Below, piece by piece: positions 24,223 through 35,697 of a stretch of 64,000 bases of DNA. The notes under the pieces were generated by a model, which was not told the origin of the DNA, searched no databases, and saw only the letters and a program-made list of their open reading frames with translations. Source of the stretch: Calocera cornea HHB12733 (taxonomy: Eukaryota; Basidiomycota; Dacrymycetes; Dacrymycetales; Dacrymycetaceae); contig KV424001.1 in assembly GCA_001632435.1 (NCBI GenBank), forward strand, positions 62,001 to 126,000, read 5' to 3'. A program made the position numbers and the translations under genes. Position 1 is the stretch's first letter, and each line of letters opens with the position of its first letter.

Positions 24223-27200
24223 ATGGCAGCACCCACAATAAGCGCTCTTCGGCCAAATGGCCTACTGGATATGCTCTCCAACTCTGACGACCTGACCATG
24301 GCGACAGAGTCCTATCGGTCTTTTGTTGGCGGGAGAAATCTGCTGGACGATGATGTCGACATGGACGAGCAGACCGCCCGCGACGCGTCGCCGCTGGATT
24401 CGTATGCGGCCACAACCTCGGATTCTACAATGGCATTGCAACAGAAACAGGCCACCCCGTCGAACCGGCAAGTTTCCCTGACTAATACATTCGCACTGCC
24501 TGTCAGAGAGTCAACCACTATGATGGAAACTGAGACGGTCTCCGCTTTTGTATCCAATGGCTTGCTGGACGACACCGTCGAAACGACGAACATCGGTAAT
24601 GGCCAAGCTAGATCTAAAGTCGCCTCTATGCTGGTAGATGCAGTATCCAACGACAGCGTAACCTCCCATCTGTCCAATGCGGTACCTCGATCGGGCTTCA
24701 TTGGCAACGGATTACTGGATGGCGATGAGGCTGGTCCGAGTTTCAGCAACTTACCCGACGATCCCCTCGAGTGTATGCCTGCTTCGCAGCTGTTACCCCT
24801 TGTATCTAACTCGGTTGATTAGCTCAATCTCAAGAGCTTCCATCCCTGTCGGCGTTGCTTGGAATATCTCCGCACTGGGGTCCTGCGAAAGCCACAACGT
24901 TCAGCAACCGTACTGTCCGGTTTAGCCGCCGTACCACCGTGAAGGCAAAGGCTGTATTGGTAAGAAGGTCAATGAACGCATTTCGTAGTGTTCTAATTTT
25001 TCCCTAGAAACGTGACGAGAACGATCATCTGCACCTCCTCGAACGACCTATTCATCGTCTGATGGAAGATCTGGCTATCGCGGCAGTGCAGCCGGCTGCA
25101 AGGTATGATCGAGTCCTGTATTATCAATGATGCCATAACTCATGCATGCACCAGGCATGATGAAAGGCCGCAGAATGCGACCATTGAAAAACATCTCTGG
25201 GTCGATCGATACCGGCCGAAGCGGTATTTGGATCTTCTTGGTGACGATGTAGGTGCGCGCTTCATAAGCCGAATACTAGATAGCTTACTTTGGGGACAGC
25301 GTGTACATCGTGAAACCATGTCGTGGCTGAAGGAGTGGGACTATTGTGTTTTTGGTCGCAAGAACGTTCGGAGGCGAAACGTGGAGAACGATCCGGATAT
25401 GGAAGGCGACGAGGATCCATATCAGCGACCATATGAGAAGGTCAGTCTCATCAGGCCTAGTAAGCATGTTATGCTGAGCCGTTTGCTAGATTTTGTTGTT
25501 ATCTGGTCCTCCTGGCTTGGGCAAGACTACATTGGCTCATGTTTTGGCAAGCTCTGCTGGATACGCGGTGCATGAGATCAACGCTTCGTGCGTTTCATCT
25601 TTGCATCCAGCCTTCCGCCCATTGACATGTACCTCAGTGACGAACGTGCGGCCCGAATCGTTGACGAGCGAATACGACCTACCCTTGAGGCGGGCTCCGG
25701 TGTTGGCTCGAAGAAGCCGGTATGCCTCATTATCGATGAGATCGACGGCGTTGGCGGGGCAGGTGGAGAGGTGAGTTAAAGCAATTTAGCCACAAACACG
25801 AGGTTGACCGCAATGCAGTCGAATGCATTCATCGGCAGTCTTATTCAACTCACACTAGACAAGCCCAGGAAGAAGGTCCCTGGAAGGCGTGGCAATCAGA
25901 AGGATGTCCGCCCTCTGCTCCGACCGATTATCTGTATCTGTAACGACCTGTATGCGCCATCCCTTCGCTCTCTTCGTCAATATGCTCGTCTCGTACGCTT
26001 ACGCGCCCCGACTCCCCTCACCCTCACCAATCGACTCCGTGACGTGTGCGAATTGGAAGGGCTCAAGGCGGACAACCGCGCCCTCAGCGCCCTTGTGGGG
26101 GTGACGAAAGGTGACATCCGCAGTTGTCTCAATACACTTCAGTTCATCCGATCTCGAACAATTGAAGTGACGGAGTCGATCGTGCGCAGTGCTACCATTG
26201 GCATGAAGGACTCGGAACTCTCAACTCAGCAAGTATGGAATGATATCTTCCTGCCACTTTCCAAGAAGCGCGCACGACAGCTGGGACTTGCGGACGGTGA
26301 AGAGTCGCGGTATGTCACTCGATTGAACTTTGAAGTGGAGGCGACGGATGAAGTTGAGCGAGTGATGCAAGGTCGGTGTTTCGTGAATCCCTCTGGATCA
26401 CCGTCTAATTCTCTGTTAGGATGCTTCTATCATTACCCTAAGGCGCGTCTGCGTGATTCACCGTGGGCAACTTTTGAGAAGGCGCACGAATGGTTGGATT
26501 CCTTCGACATGTTCACCGGCACCTTCAAAGGAGGCGACGACCCCATCTGGGCGTTGCGCGAATACCGGTCGTACTTCGTCGTTGCCTTCTCGCCGATCTT
26601 CAGCAACCCTGGTAATCCCAAAGCCGAGTTTCCGCAAGCAGACTATGAGGTATGCTGCTCGCTTTGTCATAGAATATCGTTCTGATACGGGCCCACAAGG
26701 CATACTTGACCGCAAAAGCCAACGAGGAGATCTACTCGTCATTCGCAAAGCAGTTATCGGCTGAAGTCAAGAAATCGTTTCCGCAAGAGCTGTTCCCCAC
26801 GGAGCTGTTGCCATTGCTGAATCGCATCATCTCTCCTTCTCTAAAGACTGTACGCCCCAAAGCAATGACATCGCTTCTATACTGACACCTGTCTAGGTCA
26901 ATAACCAGGTGGTTAAGGCCGAAGAGCGCGCCGTATTGGATAAACTCGTTCAGCTCATGGCTGATATGAACATGAGATTTGTGCAAGAGAAGACAGAAGA
27001 GGGACAGCTCGTATATCGTCTTGATCCGTGCGTTATTACGCATTGCTCCCCGCTGCACACACTCAATCTGCGCAGACCAATCGACGTATTCATAACCTAT
27101 GACGGCAAACGATCCGCTGATGTTGGCACATCACGTTTCGGTCTACGCCAAGTGATCTCGCGAGAAGTTTGTCTTCATGTCCTCAAGGGTTGCAACTTTC

Positions 27201-27673
27201 TCTCAATGTCTATACCAGGTTGACATAGAACTTGAGCGACGGTCCGCGGAAGTGGTCGAGCGAGGCAAGACAACACGGACAGCAACGTTCTTTGGCAAGA
27301 ACACGGATGGCCCAATCCAAGGTGTTGATGTTATGCCTGCCAGGCATGCCAAGGGCTCTGTGGCGGCGGACCCTTCCGAGAAGGTATGTACACAGTTGGT
27401 TGGTTCTATCTCAACTGTCTGGCCGACAAATCTTCCTTAGCCCCCTCTGGACTTCTTTGGAAGACCTCTGGTGCCATCCACGAAAATCAAGGCGGCTGCT
27501 TCGAAACTTCCCGTCTCCAGTACGTACAGATCATTCAACGCTATTTCCTGTCACTGACTCAATATCTAGGCAATCTTCCTACATCAGTTCAGAAATTCCG
27601 CGTTGCCTACAAATTTCACGAAGGTAACAGTGCCGCCGTGCGGCGACCCATCAAGATATCCTCTCTGCTCTAG
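24223..27673 (+). CDS. CTF18: Chromosome transmission fidelity protein 18 (alternative clamp loader large subunit)
   Basis: Fifteen exons (24223-24772, 24823-24959, 25008-25102, 25155-25248, 25300-25440, 25490-25587, 25638-25770, 25819-26371, 26420-26649, 26700-26849, 26897-27027, 27076-27166, 27219-27383, 27441-27519, 27570-27673) give 916 aa. Ctf18-RFC loads or unloads PCNA and supports sister-chromatid cohesion. The AAA+ core has [19 protein letters not shown], Walker [21 protein letters not shown], Walker [11 protein letters not shown] and [14 protein letters not shown], then the Ctf18 C-terminal region. The first 180 residues are divergent and carry four copies of an NGLLD-like motif (residues 12-16, 39-42, 112-116, 162-166). 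Confidence 0.94.
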
Positions 27674-27761
27674 ACTTTATACCAGCCAAGCAATTATTTA
27701 TCGACTATGCACATCCCAATCAATTCTCATGCATTCTGTACCACGGACCGCAATGTCAAGG

Positions 27762-28566
27762 CTAATTCGCGGTCGTCGATGACAGCTCTAAAATCCACAG
27801 AGCCACTACCGCCTGTCTTCCCATACACTCAAACACCTCAGCTCCCTTGATCTTCGCACCCCAACTCTGATACATGGCAACCATCTCGGGCAGGGCCGCA
27901 TGCCAGAATACGCGTGAGCCCTCCGACAACGCAAGATCAGCCCTGGGGCGCAAGAGAGACTGTCCAATTCCCTTCCCTTGATAGGCAGGAAGAACAGCGA
28001 GCGCCAGCAGATACCAGTGGTCTGCCTCTGTTGTCTCGCCGAGCCACGTCGTTGAAAACTGGTATTCTCGAGGAAGATACTGAGCAGATGGACCATGCAG
28101 CGTCAGCTTTACCTCCTTCCAAACAGAACGTCGCTCACATAGCCAGTGAACCATTCAGCATAGTCTTTCGGAAGCATTCCAAGGAACGGTCCAACCCCAG
28201 CAGCTTCTCGCTGCTCCTCCGTATCCATGAACATCTTACCTGGGCCATACCATCCTGCGAGTCCCACGATCTTATTCGCTTCGTCTTCCTGAGACTCGTC
28301 CTCTGCGATCCAGATGTCTCCGGAATGGATGAGTGCTAGGACCTCCATCCGCATGAAGGCACGGAACAGAGGCTCGTTCGTATGCTGACCCGACAGCAGT
28401 TTCTGCATGGAGGGGTCGGTGTAGAAGGCATCCATAAGGACACGAGTAAGAGACCCGATCTGAACATCTGTAGGATGACGAAGTCAGCGGAATCGACGCG
28501 CACCTCTTCAGGGAACGCACCAGTGGGTTTTGACAGTTGCCGAACGAGAATTTTTGGCGTAGACAT
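27762..28566 (-). CDS. GNAT N-acetyltransferase (copy A, canonical type)
   Basis: Exons on the minus strand: 28566-28521, 28467-28139 and 28079-27762, 230 aa. Exon 1 encodes MSTPKILVRQLSKPT, exon 2 the first half (DIWIAEDE, KIVGLAGWYGPGKMF) and exon 3 the acetyl-CoA half with motif A, ALAVLPAYQGKGIGQSLL, and a last strand VVALWILEL. The Q-x-x-G-x-G loop is intact, so catalytic acetyl transfer is likely; the acceptor is unknown. Intron positions (after xLxxPT and after WFTGY) match those of the other GNAT copies in the window. The C-terminus (TTAN) carries no peroxisomal signal. Confidence 0.88.
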
Positions 28567-29237
28567 GCTGAATCGAGCTGACCAGCCGCATAACAAAACG
28601 CTGGGATCCTTTATACTAGATCGATCATACCAGGTGATCGCGCTGGCACAGTCGGGAGGCCGTGATACTCACTGACATGGGAACTGCGGTGATGGACACG
28701 CCGGAATTCGATACAGTTTCTCGGTGTGCAGTGAGGTCCCCGATGTGTCCGGTAATGTCTGATACTTACTGTATCTGATCGGAGTGGATTGTTGACGCGC
28801 CCGGACACAGCGCAGCCCCCGAGCTGCCCAAAACATGAAGTTGTATTCAGTTGCCTGAGCGTAATTTTCAAGACAACCTGAAGCTCTTAGGTACGACATC
28901 GCATCACGCTGCAGAGTCGAAAGCCGGTGATCTGCACACAGTCTAAGTCCCACGCTTTGCACAACGATAGCCCTGGCAGACAGAGATGTACCGCACTCGT
29001 ATCGTTCCTTAACTTATTTGATGCAACAACTTGAAGCTTGGTGAGCGGACGAGCAAGAAGATGGATGGATGGATTACGTAGTCCTCCGCGCAAGGGGTTG
29101 TCGTCATCATCTTCGCGCCTGCTACCATAAGCGTTCGTACAAGCGTACGCTTGCTGGCTCCCCTACTCGATCCATACCTTGACTTGTCATCCTATCCTCT
29201 TCTATATCGCTCCCATTGAAACTGTATCACCGGAAAG
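28567..29237. other. Intergenic, no gene seen
   Basis: Divergent region between GNAT copy A and OTU1, 671 bp. Minus-strand ORFs of up to about 97 codons have no recognisable content. Confidence 0.4.
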
Positions 29238-30505
29238 ATGACGACCCCTCTTCGACTGCGGCATCCTAAAGGCGTCTCGACGCTGGGGGCGAACCTCTCA
29301 GACCCGACCACCGTGGGCGATCTGATGGAACTGGTCGCCCGTGAATCGGGCATTCCGGCAAGCCAGCAAGAGCGTACGTTATCCACACTGAAGAGTTCCC
29401 CTCGATATCCTGACGATGCGATTGATCAGTCAAGGCTGGATATCCGCCGCGCACTCTCACGCTCATCCCGGACTTGCCCATCTCCAGTCTCGGCCTACAG
29501 AGAGGCGATCAGCTCATCGTCAACCTCGCGTCGGGATCAACCCGACCGCCACCTCCTACCCCTGTACGAGCCCCCGCTGCACCTCCGGCCCAAGCTGCTG
29601 CTCCGACCCTGTCGGTGCCGAGGACGGCTGCGCCGCCAGCACCATCATATGAACAGGATCCGACATTCGGCTTTGCGAATGAGGGGGATGGCGAGGAGTG
29701 GGTGGAATGCGAGGGACAGGTGCTGGTTCTGCGAGTACGTACCGGTCCAACAAATGTTCTGGGAGGCCACTGATTGGATTTCAGGTTGCGCCGGACGACA
29801 ACTCGTGCCTGTTCCACTCCCTGTCATACGTGCTCCCCTCCCTCCCTACCGCAACCAATGAGCGCCCCAATACCACTTCTCTCCGATCCTTGGCAGCGGC
29901 TACCATACTCTCCGATCCGATAAACTACGACGAAGCCACGCTAGGCCAGTCGCCCACCTCGTACGCGGAAGCGATCCAAAAGCCGCAGACGTGGGGAGGG
30001 GCGATCGAACTGGCACTGTTCAGCAAGGCATTCGGAGTGGAGATCTGGAGCTGGGATGTGGAGACTGGGCGGTTGGACAGGTTCGGACAGGGGGATGGGT
30101 GGGAGAATCGGGTGCTGTTGGTGTACTCGGGTATTCGTGAGTCGCTCTGCATACTTTCCCGCATTTCGGCTGATCATATGCAGACTACGATGCGATGTCC
30201 CTCGCCCCCATGGCTGGTGCACCAGTCGACTTCCATACCACCACCTTCCCGACGCCGTTCGCTGGCGTGCCGGACACGATCGCGGATGCGGCGAGCAAGC
30301 TTGTAGGCAAGCTGCGGGCGAAACGCAAGTTTACGAACACGGCTACTTTTGACTTGAAATGCGAGGTGAGTGAACAGTGGTGTTGCTGTATCTGGGATGT
30401 TTGCTAATGGAGACTGCGTAGATTTGTGGCCAGGGGTTGAAAGGAGAGAAGGGAGCCCGGGCGCATGCGCAGGAGACTGGGCATACGTCTTTTGGAGAGT
30501 ACTAA
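29238..30505 (+). CDS. OTU1: Ubiquitin thioesterase OTU1/YOD1
   Basis: Exons 29238-29373, 29430-29734, 29785-30136, 30184-30365 and 30422-30505, 352 aa. A deubiquitinase that works with Cdc48/p97. The N-terminal UBX-like domain (RLRHPKGVSTLGANLSDPTT, LKAGYPPRTLTLIP) is followed by a Pro/Ala linker and the OTU domain with the catalytic Asp/Cys motif VAPDDNSCLFHSLSYVLPSL and WGGAIELALFSKAFGVEIWS; the catalytic His is in GIHYDAM, formed across an intron. The C-terminal C2H2 finger is CEICGQGLKGEKGARAHAQE followed by TGHTSFGEY. All three parts of the family layout are present. Confidence 0.95.
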
Positions 30506-30733
30506 GAGCTCTGATCACGATGAATGGCATACCCAGGAACAGCCAAGCATCTTGAGCTTCGGTAGCACGAGATTATACATGCCGACATCCGAGGAATCCA
30601 CTGTAACATGACAATAAGTAGTACTTAGATCGCTATTTTTATACGAACCAGTGTCGGCTCTAAGCGTTGTTTACCTCTCGTAACGCCGACGAGTCGTAAG
30701 GGACACTCTTGCTCCACTCTCTCACCGACGACC

Positions 30734-31814
30734 ATGGCAACAGCTGAAGTGCGCCGCACGAAACTCAGCTTTAAAGGCGAGAAGCCGCTGAAGAAGAAGA
30801 AGAAGCAACACAGAGAGGGCCGATCAAGAGAAGATGAGGGCGATCCGCAAGGTACGTTACTCCACTCCAGGATGCCTGACAATGACTAATAGGGTGCTAG
30901 ACTGGGTGTTCCCTGATGTACCGGAACAGATCCTCGGCCCGACGTTCATTCTGTCCCCTGCATCATCTTTGTCTGCAACCTACTGCCTCGCATATGACTC
31001 TACTCGCGGACGACTAAATCTCTCCGCACTGGCGGAAGACTCGCCGACTGACCGCCCGACGGAAATACCGCAGGTGTGGGTCGCCACGCGTGTTGCTGGC
31101 ACCACGTCCGTCAACCTACGCACACCGGATGGCAAGTTCCTCAGCTGCGACAAATACGGTGTCGTGAGTGCAGACAGTGAAGCTCGAGGTCCGCAGGAGG
31201 AGTGGGTGGCCGAGCGGGTGGAAGGTCCAGCGCCTGAGGTGAAGGAGGAAGAGGACGAGGACAAGCCAGCAGTCGCTCCTGCTGAGATACACTTTGGCTT
31301 CAAAAGTGTGCACGGTGGCTGGATTGGGCTGGATGAGCTCGCGGGTGGAAAGCTGGGTGTAAGAGGGGATGCTGAGAAGCCCGAGCCCTGGGTCGTGAGG
31401 GTGCAGAAGGAATGGAAGTTCAAGGCAGGCGAGGAGGAGAGGAGGCGGAATGAGATCGACAATCCTGGAAAGCGGAGGATTGACGAGGTGGAGACCAAGT
31501 GAGCCCTTTCTGCTGTTGTGTGACGAGGAACAAAATCTGATTGCTTGAAACAGTCACAACTTCCAAGCTTGGGGTGCCGGCAGATCGGTTACTTCGCACG
31601 AAGACACCCGCGAGGTATGATAAATTCGTTCACTGTATCAAGCGACGAGATCCTGACCTGCGAGTCATTATGAAGCTCAAAAAAGCACGGAAAGATGGAA
31701 TGTTGTCCGAAGCAATGCTGGACCGGAGAGCCAAGCTGAAAAGGTGCGCTCTCACCCATCGTGCCCATGCAATGATTCCCATAACTTGATCTCTTTAGTG
31801 ATCGATTCTGCTGA
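30734..31814 (+). CDS. FRG1: FRG1 family actin-bundling/RNA-biogenesis protein
   Basis: Exons 30734-30851, 30901-31498, 31554-31614, 31676-31743 and 31799-31814, 286 aa. FRG1 is a nuclear protein with a fascin-like beta-trefoil, linked to actin bundling and RNA processing. The Lys-rich N-terminus (KPLKKKKKQHREGRSREDEG) resembles the family nuclear localisation region; the core has DWVFPDVPEQILGPTFIL and LRTPDGKFLSCDKYGVVSAD; the C-terminus ends LKKARKDGMLSEAMLDRRAK then LKSDRFC, the FRG1 hallmark. The acceptor at 30900 was chosen because an earlier one (tag at 30893) gives an immediate stop. Confidence 0.9.
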
Positions 31815-32245
31815 TATGCCACATGAACAGCAGGCTACTATCGTCCCAGCAAAGTGCGCATGTTGTTGACAGTGCAGAAAGAATCATAGGACGGGCTTTA
31901 CTCTGTATTGATACAATGTATGTACCTTATGATCCGAAAGTGAACCCGTGAGTGAACCTGGGCATACAAGACCCAGTCATTATAGGCCGAGGAACGTCAG
32001 GTATATCAGGCCCTTGCAATGCCCTTGTAGCCAATCCCACCGTTGTGATGCAATACACTTTTGACGGAAAGGTGGAAGGTGTAGACAGTAGCAGTAGTCA
32101 TTCCTTGTCAGGGGCACCTCACATCGGAACGGCCCCCATGAGCGTCACTCCCATACGATGACCATTCATATATCATACCCTTTCTCTTCCATACCGCCGA
32201 CCGCACGATACCCCTGGCACATAGAGGAGGAGTCCGCCATCCGCG
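31815..32245. other. Intergenic, no gene seen
   Basis: 431 bp between FRG1 and the next start codon, with no coding signal that I can support. Confidence 0.4.
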
Positions 32246-33148
32246 ATGTCCACACCCCACCAAGCCCACAACATCCCGTGGCATCTGCTCGTCAGCAATC
32301 TCACCTTCACCCGGCCATCTACCCAGCGCCCTGCTCTCAAGCTCGCGGAGCTCGCCGCGACTCGAAAACCAAATCAAGATAGCGACGTTGCCCACTTCTC
32401 GCGACGGTTTGCTGCGACCATCCGAGAGTTTGCAGCGACCGAGCGTGCCAAGTACCCCGTGGTGATCGCGCTGAAGGATCTCGAAGATGACAAAGTCCTC
32501 CCTGACGCGCTATTGGGCGAGCCATTCACCCACAACGAGACGATCACACTCGAACATCAAACGGTCGAGTACTGGAAATCGATCCCAGCGCAGAAAACTG
32601 CATTGGACGAAGGCGAGCTCGCGGACCTCGTCAAGACGCTCTACCTGCCTTCAGCGCCGCACATCGACACCCTGCTCTTCCTCGCTCAGCTGCCCGAAGA
32701 GCCCCTGCATCAGCTCCGGCATGTCACATACTCCAACTTTTTCCACTACGGGACCGACCGTGTGTATCAAGATGCATTGATGGCGTATATCCTCATCAAC
32801 GTGCACATTTCGCTGGGCATGTACGGTGAGAAGTTCGAACCGAACTCCAACTACGAGCACGCCGTCAGGTTCATCACCGAATCGCAAGACTTCAACGCGC
32901 ACATGGCACCGCAGCGCGCTTTCTTCGGCATGGGCAACGAGCAGCTGCAAGATATTTCCCGGCTCAAAACGTACCTAAATGGCTGCTTCTGGCAGCTGTA
33001 CGTGTGCGAGATGGTGCTGCAGGAGATGGACATGCGGAGGGCAAACGAAGAGGGGCGCGAGCTGAGAGGTCTCGGTTGGGAGAGGGAGATTGCGACGTGC
33101 CTAGCGAGCATGTTCGCTGGATTGCACCGGCCAGAATGGGAGGGATAA
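32246..33148 (+). CDS. Uncharacterised intronless protein (300 aa)
   Basis: A single uninterrupted frame beginning MSTPHQAHNIPWHLLVSNLT and ending LHRPEWEG. Codon use and composition look like a real gene, and being intronless is unusual here. It appears all-alpha and soluble, with aromatic-rich helices (VTYSNFFHYGTDRVYQDALM, SLGMYGEKFEPNSNYEHAVR); no signal peptide or membrane span. I do not recognise a family. It sits at the edge of the GNAT array, 120 bp from the stop of the convergent copy B. Confidence 0.72.
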   Translation: MSTPHQAHNIPWHLLVSNLTFTRPSTQRPALKLAELAATRKPNQDSDVAHFSRRFAATIREFAATERAKYPVVIALKDLEDDKVLPDALLGEPFTHNETITLEHQTVEYWKSIPAQKTALDEGELADLVKTLYLPSAPHIDTLLFLAQLPEEPLHQLRHVTYSNFFHYGTDRVYQDALMAYILINVHISLGMYGEKFEPNSNYEHAVRFITESQDFNAHMAPQRAFFGMGNEQLQDISRLKTYLNGCFWQLYVCEMVLQEMDMRRANEEGRELRGLGWEREIATCLASMFAGLHRPEWEG

Positions 33149-33268
33149 TGCGCAGGGGGCCTTACGGGTGCGCACTTCGTTCCACATAGTGCTCGCCAGC
33201 TGGCTGACGATGTGCCTCAGAACATTCTACGTTTGAGATTTTGCTCTATCGATATCTTTCTGCATCAC

Positions 33269-34201
33269 TCAAAGCCTGGCCAACGTGCGCTCCACTACCA
33301 CCGTCTTCTTCCCTTTTCGAAGGGCGTTCGCTACAAACGCCTCAGGCACGACCTCCAACGCGTATCGCGTCAAGCCCTTCCCTGCGCTGCCCGGCACGAG
33401 CTCAAACTCTTCGACGCCCAGCAGCTTGCACCCCAAGTGGAGATACTTGCTGACATTGTACGTCGCCGTCGTGGTTCCCAAGACGCGTCGGCCCGCTTGC
33501 ACTGAGCGCGTGAGCATGGGTGCGAAGAGCACCGCAGCTGCACCGCGGTTATGCCACTCCGGCAGGACGGCGAGTGCGTGCATGTAATACGAGTCGTCAA
33601 CTTTTTCTCCGTGGATCGATAGACAGCGATTCCAGAATGCGTCGAATTTGGGCGCGTACTACAGAAGATCAGCTTCAGCAGACCGGACGAAGAACCTCAA
33701 GGCTGCGACTTACGTAGTCGTTGTACCATCGCTCCTGTTCCGGCCCCACCATTCGCATGAACTCGTCCCATCTCACTGCGTTTCTCTGTCGTTCGCTGCC
33801 CAAGAACCGATGGCCCGGTAGGAACCATACAGTCACACCGACGATCTCCTTTTCACCGCGCATATCGCCCTGGTAGGCTTCCGCTACCCAAACTTCACCC
33901 TCGCCCTCCACCAGTGCGCCGCGGATCATGCAGGCGAAGAAAGTTTCGAGCCGGGCACGAGAGTTGTCTCCTGCTAAGATCGCGATCGTGTATGGCTCCT
34001 GTGCGAAGGCGACGCAAAGGACACGAAGGATGCTGGCGAGCTCGTGATCTTTTCAACATGAGTGTCTATCTCCAAAGAGCGGGCATCAAATCACGTACCA
34101 GATGGATTGAACATCTGGCATGAGCGGAGCTGCTTGCCCTTTTGTTCTGGTAAGTACACTTGCTTGTTGACCGAGTACACCTCTGTATTCATCGTGTCCA
34201 T
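33269..34201 (-). CDS. GNAT N-acetyltransferase, array type, PTS1-like C-terminus (copy B)
   Basis: Exons on the minus strand: 34201-34099, 34048-33714 and 33658-33269, 275 aa. First half: DHELASILRVLCVAFAQEPY, GALVEGEGEVWVAEAYQGD, VWFLPGHRFLGSERQR, ending RWYNDY at the conserved intron. Second half: ALAVLPEWHNRGAAAVLFAP, where the usual Q-x-x-G-x-G reads H-N-R-G-A-A, then HLGCKLLGVEEFELVP and a C-terminus ending ARL, a peroxisomal PTS1-type tripeptide. The start at 34201 gives a longer N-terminus than its paralogues; 34192 is an alternative. Exon 2 is 335 nt, as in copies E, J, M and N. Confidence 0.83.
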
Positions 34202-34463
34202 TCCTTGTGTTTGCAGAGTAACAAGTTGTCGCTGCGATCAGAGAGATGTCACTGATGTGATGATAAGCTGCTGCAATCTGCACCAGGCCTTATTTATACA
34301 TCTACGCAAGAATGCATTGCTTATCTGCGCGTTGAATGGCCATTGTCAGGCTAAGTCCGGCGAGGGTACAGTCAGGGGAAGAAGTGTCTCTTCTACGCGC
34401 TAGCTCGCTTCCGCATCCGCCGCCGCGACACAGATGATACTAACAATTATGAAAGTTGTTATT

Positions 34464-35339
34464 CTAAAGTCTAGCAAGAATCGGTTCCGATGCTGTTATT
34501 GATCGCTTCCAATGTGTCCTGCGCAATACCACTTCCGGTCTCAGCTCTATTGCCCATATTTTCAGCGGATTGACCATCCGCCGATCACCGCCGCCCGCCA
34601 GCCCGGATTTGAGAGAAGGAAATGGCATAAATACCACTGTTCCAAGGACCCGACATCCAACGTGCGTGTATATCCGTGTGACCTTGTCCGAGGCTGCTTG
34701 ACCGAGTATGCGATTTCCCTCCCGAGCGGCGCGCTCGATGATGGGACGGATGAGTGCGCTGGCTAGGCCGTGATTGTCGTATCCTGGGAGGATGGCAAGC
34801 TTCGACAGCTGGTACGACGTGCTGAAGGACTCGCTTGGATTCGGGCAGCAACAATTCCATAATGCGTCAAGTCCCGGGAGATACTCAGGAGCCGTTGGCA
34901 GCTGTACATGTAAGAAGGGGGAATGAAAAGGACTCACGTAATCCAAAAACCATCGTGATTGCCGCTCGCCGACTACCTCGCAGAATTCGGATATGTTGGA
35001 AGCTCGGCGTTGTCGTTCGGTACTCAAGAAAGGAGTGCCTGGAAGGAACCAAAGCGCCATGCCGACGATATCTCGCTGCCCTGGTGACTCTGGTCGTTCG
35101 AGTTCGGCAACCCATATCTCTCCCTCGCTCTCCACCAGGGCAGCACGGACATAGCATCGATGCAACGTATCCACTCGGCGTGCAGAAATGTCTCCGGAGA
35201 GGATCACATTCAATATGTCCGCGTTGTCGAACGCCAAACGGATTATTCGCAGAACGGCCTCGGACTCCGAAGCTGTCGGATCTCGGAGGAGGCGGACATG
35301 CACTCGAGAAACTGGTGAAGGCATCGCTGCAGTAGGCAT
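34464..35339 (-). CDS. GNAT N-acetyltransferase, array type, PTS1-like C-terminus (copy C)
   Basis: Reads RVHVRLLRDPTASESEAVLR without the first intron of copies A, B and E. Blocks: GDISARRVDTLHRCYVRAAL, VESEGEIWVAELERPESPGQ, ALWFLPGTPFLSTERQRRAS, RWFLDY, then KLAILPGYDNHGLASALIRP (motif A with D-N-H-G-L-A), HVGCRVLGTVVFMPFPSLK, HWKR and a C-terminal ARL. After FLDY a 54-nt stretch starting gtgagt and ending cctgag has no stop and is in frame; I take it as the conserved intron, giving about 273 aa, though the frame stays open without splicing. The Met at 35339 fits paralogues better than the upstream one at 35405. Confidence 0.82.
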   Translation of the reverse strand: MPTAAMPSPVSRVHVRLLRDPTASESEAVLRIIRLAFDNADILNVILSGDISARRVDTLHRCYVRAALVESEGEIWVAELERPESPGQRDIVGMALWFLPGTPFLSTERQRRASNISEFCEVVGERQSRWFLDYVSPFHSPFLHVQLPTAPEYLPGLDALWNCCCPNPSESFSTSYQLSKLAILPGYDNHGLASALIRPIIERAAREGNRILGQAASDKVTRIYTHVGCRVLGTVVFMPFPSLKSGLAGGGDRRMVNPLKIWAIELRPEVVLRRTHWKRSITASEPILARL

Positions 35340-35697
35340 CGTCGCAGTTTTGCGCCGAAGTATGAAGCGACTATACGTATTTATTCCATTCCGCACTTCA
35401 GACACATGCCATTATGTCAATCAATCGGAGTAATGAAGAAACGCAGCCTCTGATGATCGACGGCCGTCAGAGATCGGAGAAATCATGGACGCAACGGAAA
35501 ACCAGTGATTTTCTGTCTCCATAAGTCAAGTAACCAGTGCCGCTCGGCTGCGGAGATTTCTGTGCGGAGACTGGAAGGGCTGGCATGTCCGTTGCGAGCG
35601 GCAACCCTCCAGCTTCTTTTGCGGCAGTCACAGCTTTCAGGGCTCTTTATCTCGACTAGTCATATACATGTGCTGCCGACGTACAGTACTTCCACGC
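35340..35697. other. Intergenic between GNAT copies C and D
   Basis: 358 bp holding the upstream region of copy C and 3' flank of copy D. No gene seen. Confidence 0.4.

Noticed and set aside
28611..29093. Minus-strand ORFs between GNAT A and OTU1
   Set aside because: Overlapping frames without recognisable motifs or paired splice sites.
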